A stretch of 64,000 bases of DNA from Salvator merianae. Its lineage: Eukaryota > Chordata > Lepidosauria > Squamata > Teiidae. Below the pieces are notes generated by a model that saw only the letters and a program-made list of their open reading frames with translations, searched no databases and was not told where the DNA came from. The stretch covers positions 10,497,300-10,561,299 of the forward strand of contig QVOM02000001.1 in the NCBI GenBank assembly GCA_003586115.2, read 5' to 3'. Shown piece after piece: positions 34,896 through 47,632 of the stretch. Every line of letters begins with the position of its first letter. Within the stretch, counting starts at the first letter, position 1. Made by a program: the position numbers and the translations under genes.

Positions 34896-36282
34896 TGGGA
34901 ATAAGCACTGTGAGAACACTTATTCCTGCTCTTCCTCTATACTGCCACAATTCACAGATTTACATGTGCACCTTTTTCAATACAAGTAACATGGCACTGG
35001 TTAAAGTTTTTGTTTGTTTTTAATACATTTTATTTACATTTGCATATCGACAATATAAAAAGAAATTTCTCCAAAAATTATTCAAGGCAAAAAATTAAAA
35101 TAATAATAATAATAATAATATTTAAAAAAAACACACAAGAAGATCAACTCCAGATGTTCAAAGAGCCCAGGCGTATTTCTCTGATGATCTGTATACAACT
35201 AACCCATAAACAGCACATATAAATAGGACTCTACAGATTATGACCTACTATGACAAATTATGCAAGAAAGCCAAAATGATGTAAAGTAATAATAAATGAT
35301 AAATGATAATGTTACTGAGATACTATAGATGTTGTTGATGTTGCCAGTATTACTCCCAAAGTGTCCCATACAGCTCTGCTTAACTGAACATGGGGAGTGG
35401 CCCTTAGTAGTCTTCTTGCTACACTTTCCAGCAGGCTCTGCCATTGTGAGCATCCTCCACCATTTACAGTTTTACACAAAGGCCAGAATCACCAGTCCGT
35501 ACACACTGTAGAATTTTGTTGCAGTTTTTCACAGATCATATTTCTAGATTTCAAGGTTGCCAGATTCATAATGAAATCCTCTAGAAAGAATCTTCAATGG
35601 TTATGGTGAGCAGCTTTTACTGATAAAAAAAATGATGCAAGACATCATATATAGTGACCTATTTTTTCTTCCATAACTATTTGTATGAAGTATAGAGCTT
35701 AATATTTTTTAGAATAAAGTGCAGTTTCCTGCAACTCTGCTGAGAGTACTACAGATGAAATATGCAGGCAAAATGAAAAGCATTAAAGGGTCAGTTCACT
35801 TGGCCAATATGTAAATAGTCAGATCCCTTTTTCTTCCAAGCAGTACCATGCTCAGAACAAACAATTCTCTTTTTGCAAGAGTGCAAGCTACTGTTCTGTA
35901 AGCACACACCTCAGATTTCCAGGTCTATCATGATCCGTGGAGGACTATTTAAATTCTCCTCTCACCAACAGAAGACTTGTCATATGGGAAGCTTATTTTC
36001 AGTAGCAGACCACAGACTGCCAAAGTGCCTCCCTTTCTGAGATACAGTCAGGAATAACTCTTTGATGTTTTAGCTGCTAGACAAAAACTCATCTTTTTAC
36101 TCAAATATTTGCTGAATTTTAGGACTTTCTATGGTTTCTTTGCTGCAATGATCCTCCAGAGTTATAGTGCTTTATCGTATCTATTGCAATTTAATTTTTT
36201 TTGGTAGCCTACCCTAGGATTCCTAGCACAATAAAGAATGGTCAGTAATACACACAGAAAACATCTGAGTATAACCACATGT

Positions 36283-36419
36283 CAGGGTTAGGCAACATGG
36301 CGTTCTTCATATGAAGTTAGACTCTGGTGCCCATTAACTTGATTTAGTGTGGCCAATGATCAGGAATGATGGGAGCTGAACCCTAAAATTTCTCAGGGGC
36401 ATCTCATTGGCTGCCACTG
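36283..36419. mobile_element. Non-autonomous hAT fragment
   Basis: It begins CAGGGTTAGGCAACATGGCG, close to the CAGGGGTAGGCAACC terminus of hAT MITEs common in sauropsids. The middle CAGGAATGATGGGAGCTGAA matches their GATGGGAGTTGTAGTCC core, and the end is GGCTGCCACTG. A second fragment of the same kind lies near 36500-36545 (TTCCCATCATCC). Confidence 0.6.
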
Positions 36420-36545
36420 CTTTATAAGATAATCTCATCCCTAAAACAAAACAAAACTTATAGAGAGGGATTTTTTTTCCCACTCAGGTGGAAAATCTCC
36501 AGTTTTTTGGTGGGCTATATTTCCCATCATCCTTGATCACTGCCC

Positions 36546-39500
36546 ATCTGGAAGACCAGAGATTTAGACCAGAGATTTCTCACTGTGGATTTATAAGCTA
36601 TTGGCTTATAGGCTAGATACTTAGTCAACAGAGAATTTTAAAAATGGTTCCATTTATACAGATGACCAACCCACTGAAATTGAAATATGGGGCTTTATGT
36701 CCATATGTATCAATTCTGATGTACATCAAGATCTGCAGATGTAATACTTATTTTAGAGTCAGCCCTGCTAAACACAAAAGAACATACTTATGATTGAAAT
36801 CAATATCATCCTACATAGGCGATTCATCCTAGATTATTAACAATGGAGAATGATTCTCTGATCTGTTGGATGTGGCAGGATGCTGTCCACTGTGCAGTTT
36901 CAAGGTAGTCACACCAGTGAATGACACAAGGTGGTCTTGTACCAGGATCCAAAAGTACTAGAGATATGAATAGGGCAACAGATTATTTACTTTTGGATCT
37001 TACTGGAAGTTAGGTAGCATCCAAACAAGGACAGGGCCAGATGCTTCCTCCTGCTCCAGGGGTGGGGTGCACAATATCAGTATGCCTCACCCCCTTGCTC
37101 TAGTCAAAACTGGAAAACCTCTGAATCTTTGAACCTCCCAACTGTGAGAAGAGGGCATGGGAGTAAGCACTTATGCAACTGATGTGTGTCTACACAGTGG
37201 CTGTTTGAGTGCCTGGGGTCAGAGGGCACCTTCAGAGTTCATCTGCAGGCACCTTCAGAAAGGATGCTTCCAAAGATGCTGGCTGGCCTTCAAATGCCCT
37301 CAAAGATATTCGTAGACATCAGCCACCTGGGGCCCCATTGGGTGCCTTCTAGCACCAGGATGGATGCAGCCTTAGACTGAAGAGGAATGGATTCTGAAGG
37401 ATCTCAGAATCACACTTGTGGGGAAAAATAATTTATGAAGCAGTAATTCAGAATGTTTATTTTCAGCAGTGAAACACTGCATACCCTGTAACAAGAAACA
37501 GGAAAAGGTGATGCAAAGACATTGTTCTGGCCATAAGGAGTTACTTGCCAGCCGTCAAATATACAGAATATACAGAATAAATGGCCCATGTGCTCAAGAC
37601 TGAAATGATCCGGATGAGATGACTACTTTGCTCTGGACAAAGAGGTCTTACGGAACAAGGAAGGTGAGAAGTACTTCGCTGTTTATGAATGGTTTCTGGG
37701 ATTTTTTTAAATTTTTTTGGGCGGGGTTTTTGTGGTTGCATGTAGTTATTCATTTGCTGTAACAAATGGGGTGATTTCATTTCATTTAATATTTGGTTGA
37801 TATTTTTATCGATACTATCGTGAAAGAGTATAGCCCAATGAGTCTTTAATATTGATAATTTGCTTTCCATTCTCTTTTGCGCTGCTGGAGGATGGCAACG
37901 CGAGTTTTATTCGACCATATAGTCAAACAGTGGTACACAAGTTAAAAAGAAATGTAGGCAGGTTTTTCCTCCCCTTAAACAAACAGTCTGACATGCTGCA
38001 CATCTCCCTATTATTGTAAAGGCATAAAAGTGCCGCAGGGAGATCTGTAAGCTGTTATGTTGTTCCCCATAAAGCACCTTTTCCCAAAAGTGGTTAACAC
38101 AGAAGAAAGTGTGACACCATCCAAACAGGTGTAGCAGAATGTTGCAAGATCAGATCAACATCCCATTGATCTCCTCCTTCAACAGCCAGAACTTTGAGCT
38201 TTAAGTATATCAGATCCCCTACCTGGCCATGAGGTGGCAACCCTAAGTAGGCTAGTAATGGATGCTTGCACTGTCAGGTGTGAGTCCCGCCCCCTCCTCT
38301 GAGCAACTCTGTCAAGAGGATTCACTCCCTCTATCCTTTTCCCCTTCTTCCCACAGAACCGGCCAGAGGCTGTAGGTGGGGCAGGGTCAAGATGGAGCTG
38401 TTCTGGAGTACATCAGCATTTAATTAGTTGTGAATTTCTGATTTTCTTTTCCTCTCAGTTTCTGAACAATCTCAGGAGATCCGGCTGAATGCCAAGGTTC
38501 CAGCATACATGAACAGAACAAGTATGTGATTCCCACATTTGCACATGCGTAAACTAGTACATGACACTGCTACACCCTTCAGCTATACCATGGAGATACA
38601 GGGCCTCTTTTCTCACACTCTGTCCTGACTAGCCCACGTTGATGGATTGTATATCCTCCAAAGCTGCCCAGTGAAGTGCTAAATGCCAGTTGCTGCTTTT
38701 GCTGTTTTGGCATTCTTAGAAATCCAAGAATTTAGGAGCCAGAATGAAAAACTGGAAAAAGGAAAAGAGAAGATTCTATCTCTACATGTAAAAATGCATT
38801 TCCTAGGAAACAAGAGAAATACTTATTATGAAAGCACGGTTTTCCAAAATTCCTTATCAGGGAGTGTCATCTGCTAAATCTAATATAAGTGGGCTGCTCC
38901 ACTTTATTTTTTAACTTATCAGTAACAAATATGGTTTAAAATTCTGCACAAAAGCAATGCACATTTCTGTACCATGAAAAGCTAAATTCTGCAATAAGTC
39001 TCAGTTGCACAATCTAAGTAATTCTAGATTTTTTTTCCGATTTATCATGCAGGTTTCTATTTTGCATAATTGATTTTGGGGAGGAGGACAACCTATGCAA
39101 TGCATTGAAACTGTGTCTTTAGGAACTGAAGATCCTTATTCAGGCACATTTTTCCAGTTTTTGAAATTTCAGCATGTGGTGCCACCACACTTTCACATTC
39201 AAAGTTACCCCATATCAATAAGGAGTAGATATGGCTTGTACAATTTGGCTTGTACAATTAAAAATGGATCTATACATATAGTTTACAGCAAACACAAACC
39301 CCTTGCTCCTATCACTGCACTACCTAGCAGCTCCACTGTATTAGCACATGCTTGCTCTTGTTGTCTGCAGGCAAATCCCAGCAGTATGTACATTTATCAT
39401 GTCACACTCAAAGGCCATGCACTGCAGTAAATAGCCAAGAGAGAGAAATGCTATAAGGCACACAGGGCCTGGTTCCTGCTAATAGGAGAGCAAAGGCATG

Positions 39501-40891
39501 TTCTGTTCACACTGTGCAAATAACCTACCAAATCCCCCAGTGTGGGCACTGGGCAGTCAGGCCATGTCTCTACTTACCTTACCAGGTTCCCTCATCATCC
39601 CAACAAGGCACCTGTTGCTGCTCCATCTCCATTTTCGGCAGCAGCAGGCACTTCGTGGTGATCGTGCCAGCTCCTTTGATCACTGGCAGAGTTCTCTTCT
39701 GTGCAGGGTGCTTTCTCACACCCTGCAGAGAGGTGCTGTGGAAAATGGCATCACTGCACTCTGAAATGGAAATGCAGAGAGCACCATGGGTGCGGTGCCT
39801 GCCCCATCTTTCCCAAATGAAGTCACCTCCACCAGAAGTGGAGAAACTGCATGGGATTCACACTAGCCACATACAAAGGTCCATGGATGCTGTGAGTCCA
39901 CAGATGGTGCCGCATTTCAACCATCATTGTACAAATAAAAGTCAGGGTTGAATGGGACCACAGCTATGGACACCGTCATTGGCCGCATCTCCACATGGCA
40001 TTCAAGATGCCTTGGAGGGGCATCAAAGTTTGTCCATCTCCATGCACCCCATGCAATCTCCTTTCAAGATGCAAAAGGTTCAGTGCTTGAGAAGCAGCTC
40101 TGATGTCATTTCTTGTGCATTACGTAGGTTATCACCTCAGCGTAACACATCGTATTTGCATGCAGACCTGCTGTGCCTGTGCACAGAGGATGAGAAGGTG
40201 CTCCAAGTGCAGGTAAGAAGAGCAGCCCTGAGAACAGCAGTGAAGCCACAAAGCTCCTCTCCAGGTCTGCCTGAGATCATGAGCACAGCCCAGTCTGGCA
40301 GAGGGGCCAGTGCAGTGGAGACAAAGCTGTCATTGCTGCTTTTTTCATATTAGATCTAGGGGATAAATACTGATTAGAAGGCAGAGGTTCAATTACAGAA
40401 CCAAAAGAAAGGCATCAAGATCTGACTGGGCATAGATTTGCTTCCAGAGGCAGTGGGATTCAGGTAAACCAACTGAATGAAGGTATGCAAAAGGGAGAAC
40501 AGCTCTCCAAAGACAGCAAGGGACCCGAGGACTTCTGCTTGCAGAACCATCTGCAGTGCAGATTTCCCTTCCAATCGTTTTTGCTTTGTGGGAACGTGCT
40601 GCTGCAGATTCGAAAGAATGTGGCTTTTAACCAGCTGTGAGCCCTCTTTTTGTGTGTGGAAGACTTCTGCTTTGCTCCAGAAGGAATGAGAACGCTTCTC
40701 TAGCTCATCTCTTGATCTGAGGCTTCACATCTAAGCCAGTAAGCACCTGAAAGCAACTCTCACAAAACTCAGTGAGACTTGTATGTAAAAAAAATAAATA
40801 AAAATCATTCTATGTACACCTTGATGTGCCTTCTCAAACTTTCTCCAACTTGAACATGGGGAAGATCATGCTACAGTCCTGGACACACTTA
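36546..40891. other. Unassigned sequence, 4.3 kb
   Basis: No gene could be supported. The stretch 39480-40340 is richer in G+C and has overlapping frames up to 145 codons, but the frames overlap each other on the same strand and show no domain; part of it (39700-39810) is a relative of the foldback at 30644. The rest is AT-rich unique-looking sequence. Confidence 0.4.
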
Positions 40892-41313
40892 GGACCCTTC
40901 TACACTTACCTTTCTGTGGTCTGAACCAGTGGGTCTGGACAGGCAGGCTCACTAGTTCAGACCACAGAAAGGTGGAACAGTGCTGTCTGCACAATGGTGC
41001 CCATCCAGACCAGCTCACATGAGCTTTGAGGCTGGGCTCCGAGCACTCTGAGCCTCTAGGAAACCCATTTTGGCACTGCACTTTGATGTGCCATAGAAAT
41101 GGGCCCCCTGGCAGTCCCATACATGGGAGGCGTGCCTTCTGCTTGCCCCTGTGATCTGGACTAGGCTCTGCTGGTCTGCCACTGGTAAACCCAGTCAGGG
41201 CCTCCCGGATCAAGATCGTGCTCTGTGCTTTGCGGACGGAATTTACCAGCAGGGAGCAGGGCCTCACAGATCCACACCAACGTGCAGACTGATGAGACCC
41301 AGAAGAGGACTGT
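40892..41313. mobile_element. MITE family A copy, left part
   Basis: The left end is GGACCCTTCTACACTTACC, flanked by TTA. A nearby hairpin (CCTTTCTGTGGTCTGAAC ... GTTCAGACCACAGAAAGG, 40911-40973) has 18-bp arms. Shared blocks are GAAACCCATTTTGGCACTGC and TCTGGACTAGGCTCTGCTGG. It is interrupted by a family C palindromic MITE and ends at 41581. Confidence 0.75.
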
Positions 41314-41530
41314 GGCTGTGTTCACACCTACATTTTAATCCAGCTTCAACCCACCTTCAGGGTGAAAGAACGCATCAGCAAAGTGACTCATCGCCTTCTT
41401 TCCACATTATCCAACCCAAAGTTGGATTTTCTCAGTTAGATAATGCCGAAAGAAAACAGTTTGCCGCTTTGCTGATGTGCTCTCCCACTCTGAAAGTGGA
41501 CTGAAGCTGGATTAAAACCTACGTGTGACC
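41314..41530. mobile_element. Palindromic MITE family C, inserted in family A
   Basis: The left half GGCTGTGTTCACACCTACAT ... AGCAAAGTG ... CTTTCCACATTAT and the right half ... AGATAATG ... GAAAGAAAAC ... TTTGCTGATGTG ... GTGTGACC are inverted copies over most of the 217 bp. Two other full copies lie at 42801 and 44368. It divides a family A MITE, so it inserted later. Confidence 0.8.
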
Positions 41531-41581
41531 TAGCAGTCAGTGGGCTCCCAGTCAGGATTAAAGGTGAGTGCAGAAAGGGCC
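41531..41581. mobile_element. MITE family A copy, right end
   Basis: Sequence after the family C insert ends GTGAGTGCAGAAAGGGCC at 41581, followed by TTG; the left flank of the element is TTA. This closes the copy begun at 40892. Confidence 0.7.
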
Positions 41582-42800
41582 TTGATTGGAAGGGTCACTG
41601 TTTGATTGAGCTGGATGGAACTTAAGCAGGAACTGCTTAGAAGTTCCACCCAGACTCATCAAGGGGTGCAAAGGAAATGGTCCCAGAAGTTGGCTATTTG
41701 CTCTGTCTCTCTTAATGGAGCTACATGGGGTGATTTCTTCCAGCCTGCAAACAGGGCTGCTTCCAAGAGTGCTTTCCACTCTCTGGAACAAGCAGCAAAC
41801 CTGATGGGTGCAACAATATGCGGTCACGACAGTGCTCAGCCCCTTTCCATGTGGCCTTTTTCAGCCATGCAGAAGCAGTTTTAATTCCCCGAAAGCACGT
41901 AGAGGCTGATTTACTTTATGCCTTAACTGCTAAATCCCACTGCATTCTGTGGAATGTTAGAAGAGGTCTTCCTTCTGCCCGGGGAGGTCTAGTTGCCGTG
42001 GGAAATGGGACTACTGGGTGAGCAGGATTTCCCACACACAAATCAGAACTCAGTGCAGAAAGGCAAACGGGTTGTGTCACCATGGCAGGGCCCAAATGCC
42101 TTTGACAGGGCCCTAGGATGGCTTGTCTCCATGTCTCCTCCACTGGTGGAAGGCAGCAGTGCCCTAGTGGCTTGTATAAGGTGCCTAAAGTGCAACGCAC
42201 CAGGAACAACACCAAGGCCACTTCCTTGTGCCCTGACAAAGCACTGCGGTGCAGCAAAACGCCCACTGCTGGCTCAAGAGGCGGCTACACCTGTGCATGG
42301 AGGCTGTACCCAAGGGCAGGCAAGCCTTCTAAGGCAGCTCATCCAGCAAATGTGGAGCTAGAGTGCTGCATTAAGTGGTCCCTGACAGGCCACAGCAAAG
42401 GTGACCACTCCAGGCCCATGTTGTGGCAGTGGTGGAGACACAGTCTTCATCACACAATTGTCCACCTCCCCTTCCCCATGATCCCAGCCCATTAGCAACT
42501 CCTGCCTACCATACTGTAACCCATTCTATAAACCCATAGAAAGAAATGTGGGTTCATGCAGTTTCCATCCAAATCTATTTTAGCATCATCTTCATATTAA
42601 CTATCTCAGGAGGTATCCAAAGGTGTGGTACCACTGTCCCTCATTTAAGATTACAGTTTGATTCTTACAAACTTCTGTAGTGCAAGAACCACATCAAACA
42701 AATAATTGGAAACCCAGAGATTTGGGGAACTGTGGAAGTCCAATCTCCCAATGTAAGTCAATGGCAAATTTTTAGGATCTCATTAGAGCCGCAGAATTGT
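41582..42800. other. Unassigned sequence
   Basis: Overlapping frames on both strands reach 125 codons at 41560-42500, but they are mutually overlapping, lack domains and have no splice or start context. I see no gene. The composition is moderately G+C rich. Confidence 0.4.
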
Positions 42801-43022
42801 GACTGAGTTCACATCTAAGTTTTAATCCAGCCTCAGTCCACTTTCAGAGTGAGAAAACAGATCAGCAAAGTGTCTAGCAATTTTCTTTCTACATTATCTA
42901 ACTCAAAGGTGCATTTTCTGAATTAGATAATGTAGAAAGAAAACAGCTTGCCACTTTGCTGATGTGCTCTCTCACCTGAAACTGGACCAAAGTTGCATTA
43001 AAATTTAGGTGTGAACAGAGCC
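42801..43022. mobile_element. Palindromic MITE family C
   Basis: The left end GACTGAGTTCACATCTAAGT and right end ...TTAGGTGTGAACAGAGCC are inverted. Near the centre TTCTTTCTACATTATCTAAC pairs with TTAGATAATGTAGAAAGAAA. It is the best-preserved copy and could fold into one long hairpin. Confidence 0.85.
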
Positions 43023-44367
43023 GGTGAGATGCTATTTGATTGGACTGTTTAGGAGCAAAGAAAGATACCACACAGAATGGTGTTGCACAAGGGACAAATG
43101 TTACTTATAGCCTAACGCTCATATCATCCTTTCCTTGCAGACTCCAATTTTCTCTCCAGGATTAACTAAACACTCCCATAGTGACCTTTCTGTACCATTT
43201 CTTGCACTCATTATCATGTTTATTATGTCAACCTATCCTGCAAGGCAGGGTAGGGTGATCTGCATATCTATAATCTCACTTATATGAATGTGAAACAGAG
43301 ATTCAGGGAGGCTAAAATACTTGCAAAAGAAAAGTGTTGCTAAATCAAAAGAAGTTCAGAAGGAGATGAGTCATCCTGCCTGCCTCCACCCCCAATGCCA
43401 AAAGACTCTATAACCAAGGTTTTTACAAATAATAATAATAATAAAAAAAAATTAAAAAGCCTTTTCATTTGGCCTGCTTTTTGCACCAGAAGCCTGCAAC
43501 AATTCTCAGTGTGGGTTACCTGGACCTGAATGTTTAGCAGGTGATGGATCTTCAAATAATACCTGTTTGCTGCCTACTGTACAGCATATAAAGGTACTTA
43601 AGGCAGGCCTTGGTAAAGCAGACTGAAGTGTTTTATTTCAGCACTCTGACTCCAAACTGTAGCTGTCCAGATGCCCCTGAGAAGCTCACAAAGAATGCAT
43701 GATGCCATCATCCATCCCGGCATCTGGCACTCAGATGTTCTACATGTTTCTGAATGGGAAGATTCTATTCTTAGCAGCTATTGCTCATACCAAGGGATTC
43801 TTGAGGATTTCATTTGGTCTGTAGTTTTTAGCTACTTTGGGGAATGGAATGATCTGTGGCGTTTCACCTTTTTCCAGATTCAGGGAGACAATTTTCAACT
43901 CAAAAAGTCAAGCACTACCATCAAAGTTTGAGGTTCCAGCATGCACACCAAAAGGCCTATTTTAGGAGAAGACGCAGAAAAACAAATTTTAAGGTAAATG
44001 CTTACCAAACGTGCATTTTGCAAAAGCATACATTCAAAACCATTTTTAAAACATCACAGGCTGAAACCATAATGAATGGATTTATGAACGAACACGTGCA
44101 AAACTGACAGAAACTGGAAGCAGGTTCATTTGTCTGTGCCATCTCATTGCTAATGAGAAATCTGACTGCTCCAATTTCACTTATTTTTGTGTCTGTGTTG
44201 GAGTGGCCTTCAGGCCTGAGGAAGATGGAGACATTTGCTCTAGGAATGGGCATTTTCAATGGCATGGAAAGAGCCCAGTTCTCTGAGGGGCATTAAGCTT
44301 CATCACTCTATATTGCTCAGTGCCTGGTTAAGAGGTGTTTTTTTTCACTGATGCTTTTGGTCATTAT
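43023..44367. other. Unassigned sequence
   Basis: No gene. A short AATA run lies at 43428-43447 next to an A tract. The remainder is unique-looking. Confidence 0.4.
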
Positions 44368-44579
44368 GGGCCAATCCACACCTAAATTTTAATCCAACTT
44401 CAGCCCACTTTCAGAGTAAAGAGAACCTATTAGCAAAATGACTGGTCATTTTCTTTCCCAAAGGTGGATTATTTTTAGTTAGCTCATGATGAAAGAAAAC
44501 AACTTGCCACTTAGTTGATGTGTTCCCTCACTCTGAAAGTAAACTGAACATCGATTAAAACATAGGTGTAGATAGACCC
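44368..44579. mobile_element. Palindromic MITE family C
   Basis: The left end GGGCCAATCCACACCTAAAT and right end ...ATAGGTGTAGATAGACCC are inverted. The interior AGCAAAATGACTGGTCATTTTC and GAAAGAAAACAACTTGCCACTTAGTTG matches the other copies. Flanks TAT and TAG share two of three bases. Confidence 0.8.
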
Positions 44580-44684
44580 TAGGGTATCTCCCCCCCCCCA
44601 ATAGGATGCTGGACAGTTTTTTGAAAGTGTTTTTGTTGATGTTCCTTCTCAAGCTGTTTTAAATTGAAGAGTTATTTTTAAAAA

Positions 44685-44945
44685 CATTTATTAAGGTGTT
44701 TTGGACTTTTATACATCTTCCTTCCTTCAACTTTTGCAGAAACCATCTTTGAATGACATACCATCAATGCAAGCAACCATCAAATCAGACAAGTAAAAGT
44801 TAAAACTTCAGAAATCTTTGCAACCAGCAGCAATATATTCGCAGTGAAAAAGCAGGTCTTTAACCACTTTCTAAAAGCAAAAAACTTGGGTAACCAATGA
44901 AGTTCTTCAGGAAGTGAACTGCACATTGTGGCAGGATCTGCACTC
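44685..44945 (-). mobile_element. Relative of the 27.9 kb LINE-like repeat, antisense
   Basis: AAACATTTATTAAGGTGTTTT opens it, and the block GCAGGTCTTTAACCACTTTC with CTAAAAGCAAAAAAC resembles antisense repeats of the kind described at 27880-28910. Weak match. Confidence 0.35.
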
Positions 44946-46920
44946 TGCCTTTATGGTGCCTTGAATGTGCAGCGATGGTTCAGTGACTATACAACCCTGC
45001 CCTCTCATTTCCCAGTCAATGCAGTGCAGTGGTAGAGCACAGCATCTACACAGATGCCGCATTCTACCCTATTGTGCCTCAACAAATGCTCTTATAGGAC
45101 ATCTCACTGTTCCAGTGTTTACATGTTCGAATCCATATTGCATATTTCAGTGGGGCCATTCCCTGTACTCAACCTCCTCTTCATGTTCAGATCCAAAGCT
45201 GGCAACTCCCCTGCTTCAATTATGGGGGTGGGGGAGGCCCTCTTCACCCCCAACAAAATCACAAACAGGGAATCCCCAGCTGCAGTTTGGATGTATGGGG
45301 AGGCTTTCTCCCCACGCTGGTCAAAATCAGATGTAATTTTTACACAAGAAAGTGGGGCTGCCCCTCCCTCCCATGCTCCAAGGGTTTTGACTCAGAGGAG
45401 GGAGGGAGAGGCAGCTTTCCCCCTCCAGTCGCAAAATCAAGAGCCCTGCTGCAAAGTCTGAAGAAACAAGGGTTAATCCTCTCTTGCACTGTGGTCCTGT
45501 GAATTTCTCATCCAGCCACTATTCGGTTCAGAAAGGAAGGATCCCCTGGCAACCAGTGGGAGTACTTCCGGCACTACTTTGCACTTAGGGAAGAATTTTG
45601 GCAGTACAGTTGTCCCTCATTACTCATGGCTGCAATATTTGCATGTTTGTGGGTCTGCAAGTACAGACTTGCATAGGGGTTTTTGTATACAACTAGCATG
45701 TGTACAAGCTAACACCGGAGGTGCGTACACTACCCTGATTTTTTCAGGTGATTCGGGGCTTTGAAACGGCAGACTTAGGTCAGTTCAGAGCTCTGGTGCT
45801 TTTCAGTGCTCTGTGTTCAGGCACATCTAAGTTGTGACACTACTGACTTTGGCATTGCTGAGCTGTGATTCTAAGGCTGCGTCCACACTGGATTTAATGT
45901 GTACCTGGTGAGGGCCTGAGGGGCACAACATCTGCATCATGGTGGCATTCCTGGATCTGAAGCATCCTCCAAGAGCTGGCAAGCGCCCTCAGAAATGCCC
46001 TTCCCATCAAGTGGGAAAAAGGACTCTGGGGGTGCAGGCTCGTTCTTCTTCCATGTAGATACAAACGCCCTACCTTCACCAAAAGCTCCTCCTGGAAGTA
46101 TTTGTCATTGCATTGAAAACAGCCGATTTCTGAGGCTGTTTCCAGCACAGCAAAAAAGACCACCATGCTGTATCTTCAAAACTAGCTAACTTTCATTCCC
46201 CAGGTTCAAAGGCAGTAAGGGGGTAAGGCTTATGATATGAGGACAACATGCGCTGTGCCTCTGAGGTAGACAATTTGCTTCCGTCCTTAAGGCACCATGA
46301 TCCCCCATCCTGGGGATAGGGGCAAAATTATAACACTGCTGGTGCTTCTGGTCTGTGGCCCTGCTGACTTTGTCCAGTTATGACTCCTGACGTTGCTGAT
46401 TTGGGCATTTTTGAGAGTCTGCTGAGACACCTGGAAATCAGTTGAATCTATCTGGCAACAATTCTTGTTGCTTGGGAGACATTAGGAGCAAGGTGCATTA
46501 TTGCATCTTTTTTTCTGTTGAGTTTTCAGATGCAACTCTCCCTAACCTCTATTTTCCCAGAGCCTCTATGATTTAATATTTGCAAATGTGAAATTCAAGG
46601 AACTTAACCCTAGCAAAGAATGAACTACAGTGTTACATTGTTCAGCAAGCCGCCACTCCTGTTTATTACATTCTCAGTCCCAACATCTGTCTGTCCAGTG
46701 ATCCATCCCGTGCTATGTATAGTTTCACGGGTGAAAAGCTGACAGTAAAACAAGTAATAAACAAACAAATGGAGGGGGGAGAAGTCATTGTATGTATTTT
46801 ACCTTTGTAAACTCTGAGAAAGGAAGCAGCATGGGTACTTTATGTTGGCGGCAACTCATGTCTCCATGTAAGACATACACAGATATAAGAGTCTCTCCTC
46901 TACAATATATTTACATACTG
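44946..46920. other. Unassigned sequence
   Basis: No gene. At 45875 GGCTGCGTCCACACTGGATT looks like one end of a family C or A MITE, but no partner end was found. Frames of up to 135 codons at 45050-45460 overlap one another and show no domain. Confidence 0.4.
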
Positions 46921-47095
46921 CTTTTGTTGTTAAGTGCTACTGATTCTGGGGCACCTTCTGTTGACAACATGGATATATCCATGCAGTTTTCTTGGCAAAA
47001 ATAAATCAGTGCTTTGCCATTTCCTTCTTTTGGGTTCAGACCTGTGACTCTCTGCTTTCCAAGCTGTTGCGCTACCGGTTAGCTATGGCCAATTT
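46921..47095 (-). mobile_element. tRNA-derived SINE, antisense
   Basis: On the minus strand, an A box (GGCCATAGCTAACCGGTAGC, reverse of 47071-47090) and B box (GGTCTGAACCC, reverse of 47032-47042) are followed by GAAATGGCAAAGCACTG and GCCAAGAAAACTGCATGG, as in the copy at 2375. The tail reads AACAACAAAAG. Confidence 0.8.
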
Positions 47096-47130
47096 ACATG
47101 GGATCACTTAAAACATTTTTGCTCACCTTA

Positions 47131-47632
47131 GGGCCTTTTCACATTTACTTTATTACATTGGACTAGGTAGACCAGATCCCATTGGGATGGATGGTTTCTG
47201 GACTGGAACAAGGCTGTCCGCATTGGAATAGCTCATCCTGGTTCAGGCCCCATGTTGGCTCTAAAGCTCAAGCCACCTTGGGAGGCAGTGGGGGTGGGGT
47301 GGCTCTGAAAGCTTCAAAGGCCCAAGGAAACCACTGTGGCAGTGCACCTTGTTGTACCGGTGCAAAGGGTCCCGTGGTATACCAAATCAACAAGGCATGC
47401 TGTCTGCATGCCTCCACGGTCTGATATATCACCTCCTAGTACACCAACAGACCTCAAAAAGAGGACTGCTGGTAGACCAAGCCAAGCCACCATTTTGAGC
47501 CTTCTGATCTGGTCTATGCTTCATCCTGCACAGATGGAGTGGATTTCATCTGTCTCAGACTGCATCAGTGTGCAGCAGGGAGGCTCCTAGTACACTTGAT
47601 GGTCTGGTATACCAACCAGTGTGGAACTGACC
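47131..47632. mobile_element. MITE family A copy with TTA target duplication
   Basis: The left end is GGGCCTTTTCACATTTAC and the right end CCAGTGTGGAACTGACC. TTA lies immediately outside both (47128-47130 and 47633-47635). Internal blocks GGTAGACCAGATCC, GCATGCTGTCTGCATGCCTC and GGTCTGATATATCACCTCC are shared with copies at 16407 and 58758. Confidence 0.85.

Larger units (their letters stand above)
32151..36282. other. Unassigned sequence, 4.1 kb
   Basis: No gene or firm repeat beyond those listed. Contents noted: a short palindromic element at 34750-34895, a (TAA)n run at 35098-35121 within AT-rich DNA at 35000-35250 that could be an antisense LINE tail, and a promoter-like site at 34387-34533. 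Short frames have no domain. Confidence 0.4.

Noticed and set aside
39498..40353. Two plus-strand frames of 145 and 133 codons
   Set aside because: They are in adjacent low-complexity, foldback-related sequence and show no homology that I recognise.
41558..42495. Cluster of frames of 89-125 codons on both strands
   Set aside because: They overlap one another in several frames, have no recognisable domain and no splice context. G+C-rich sequence gives such frames by chance.
45600..45660. Start of a pogo/Tigger-like element (CAGTTGTCCCTCATTACTCA)
   Set aside because: The opening resembles such termini, but no partner terminus was found downstream.
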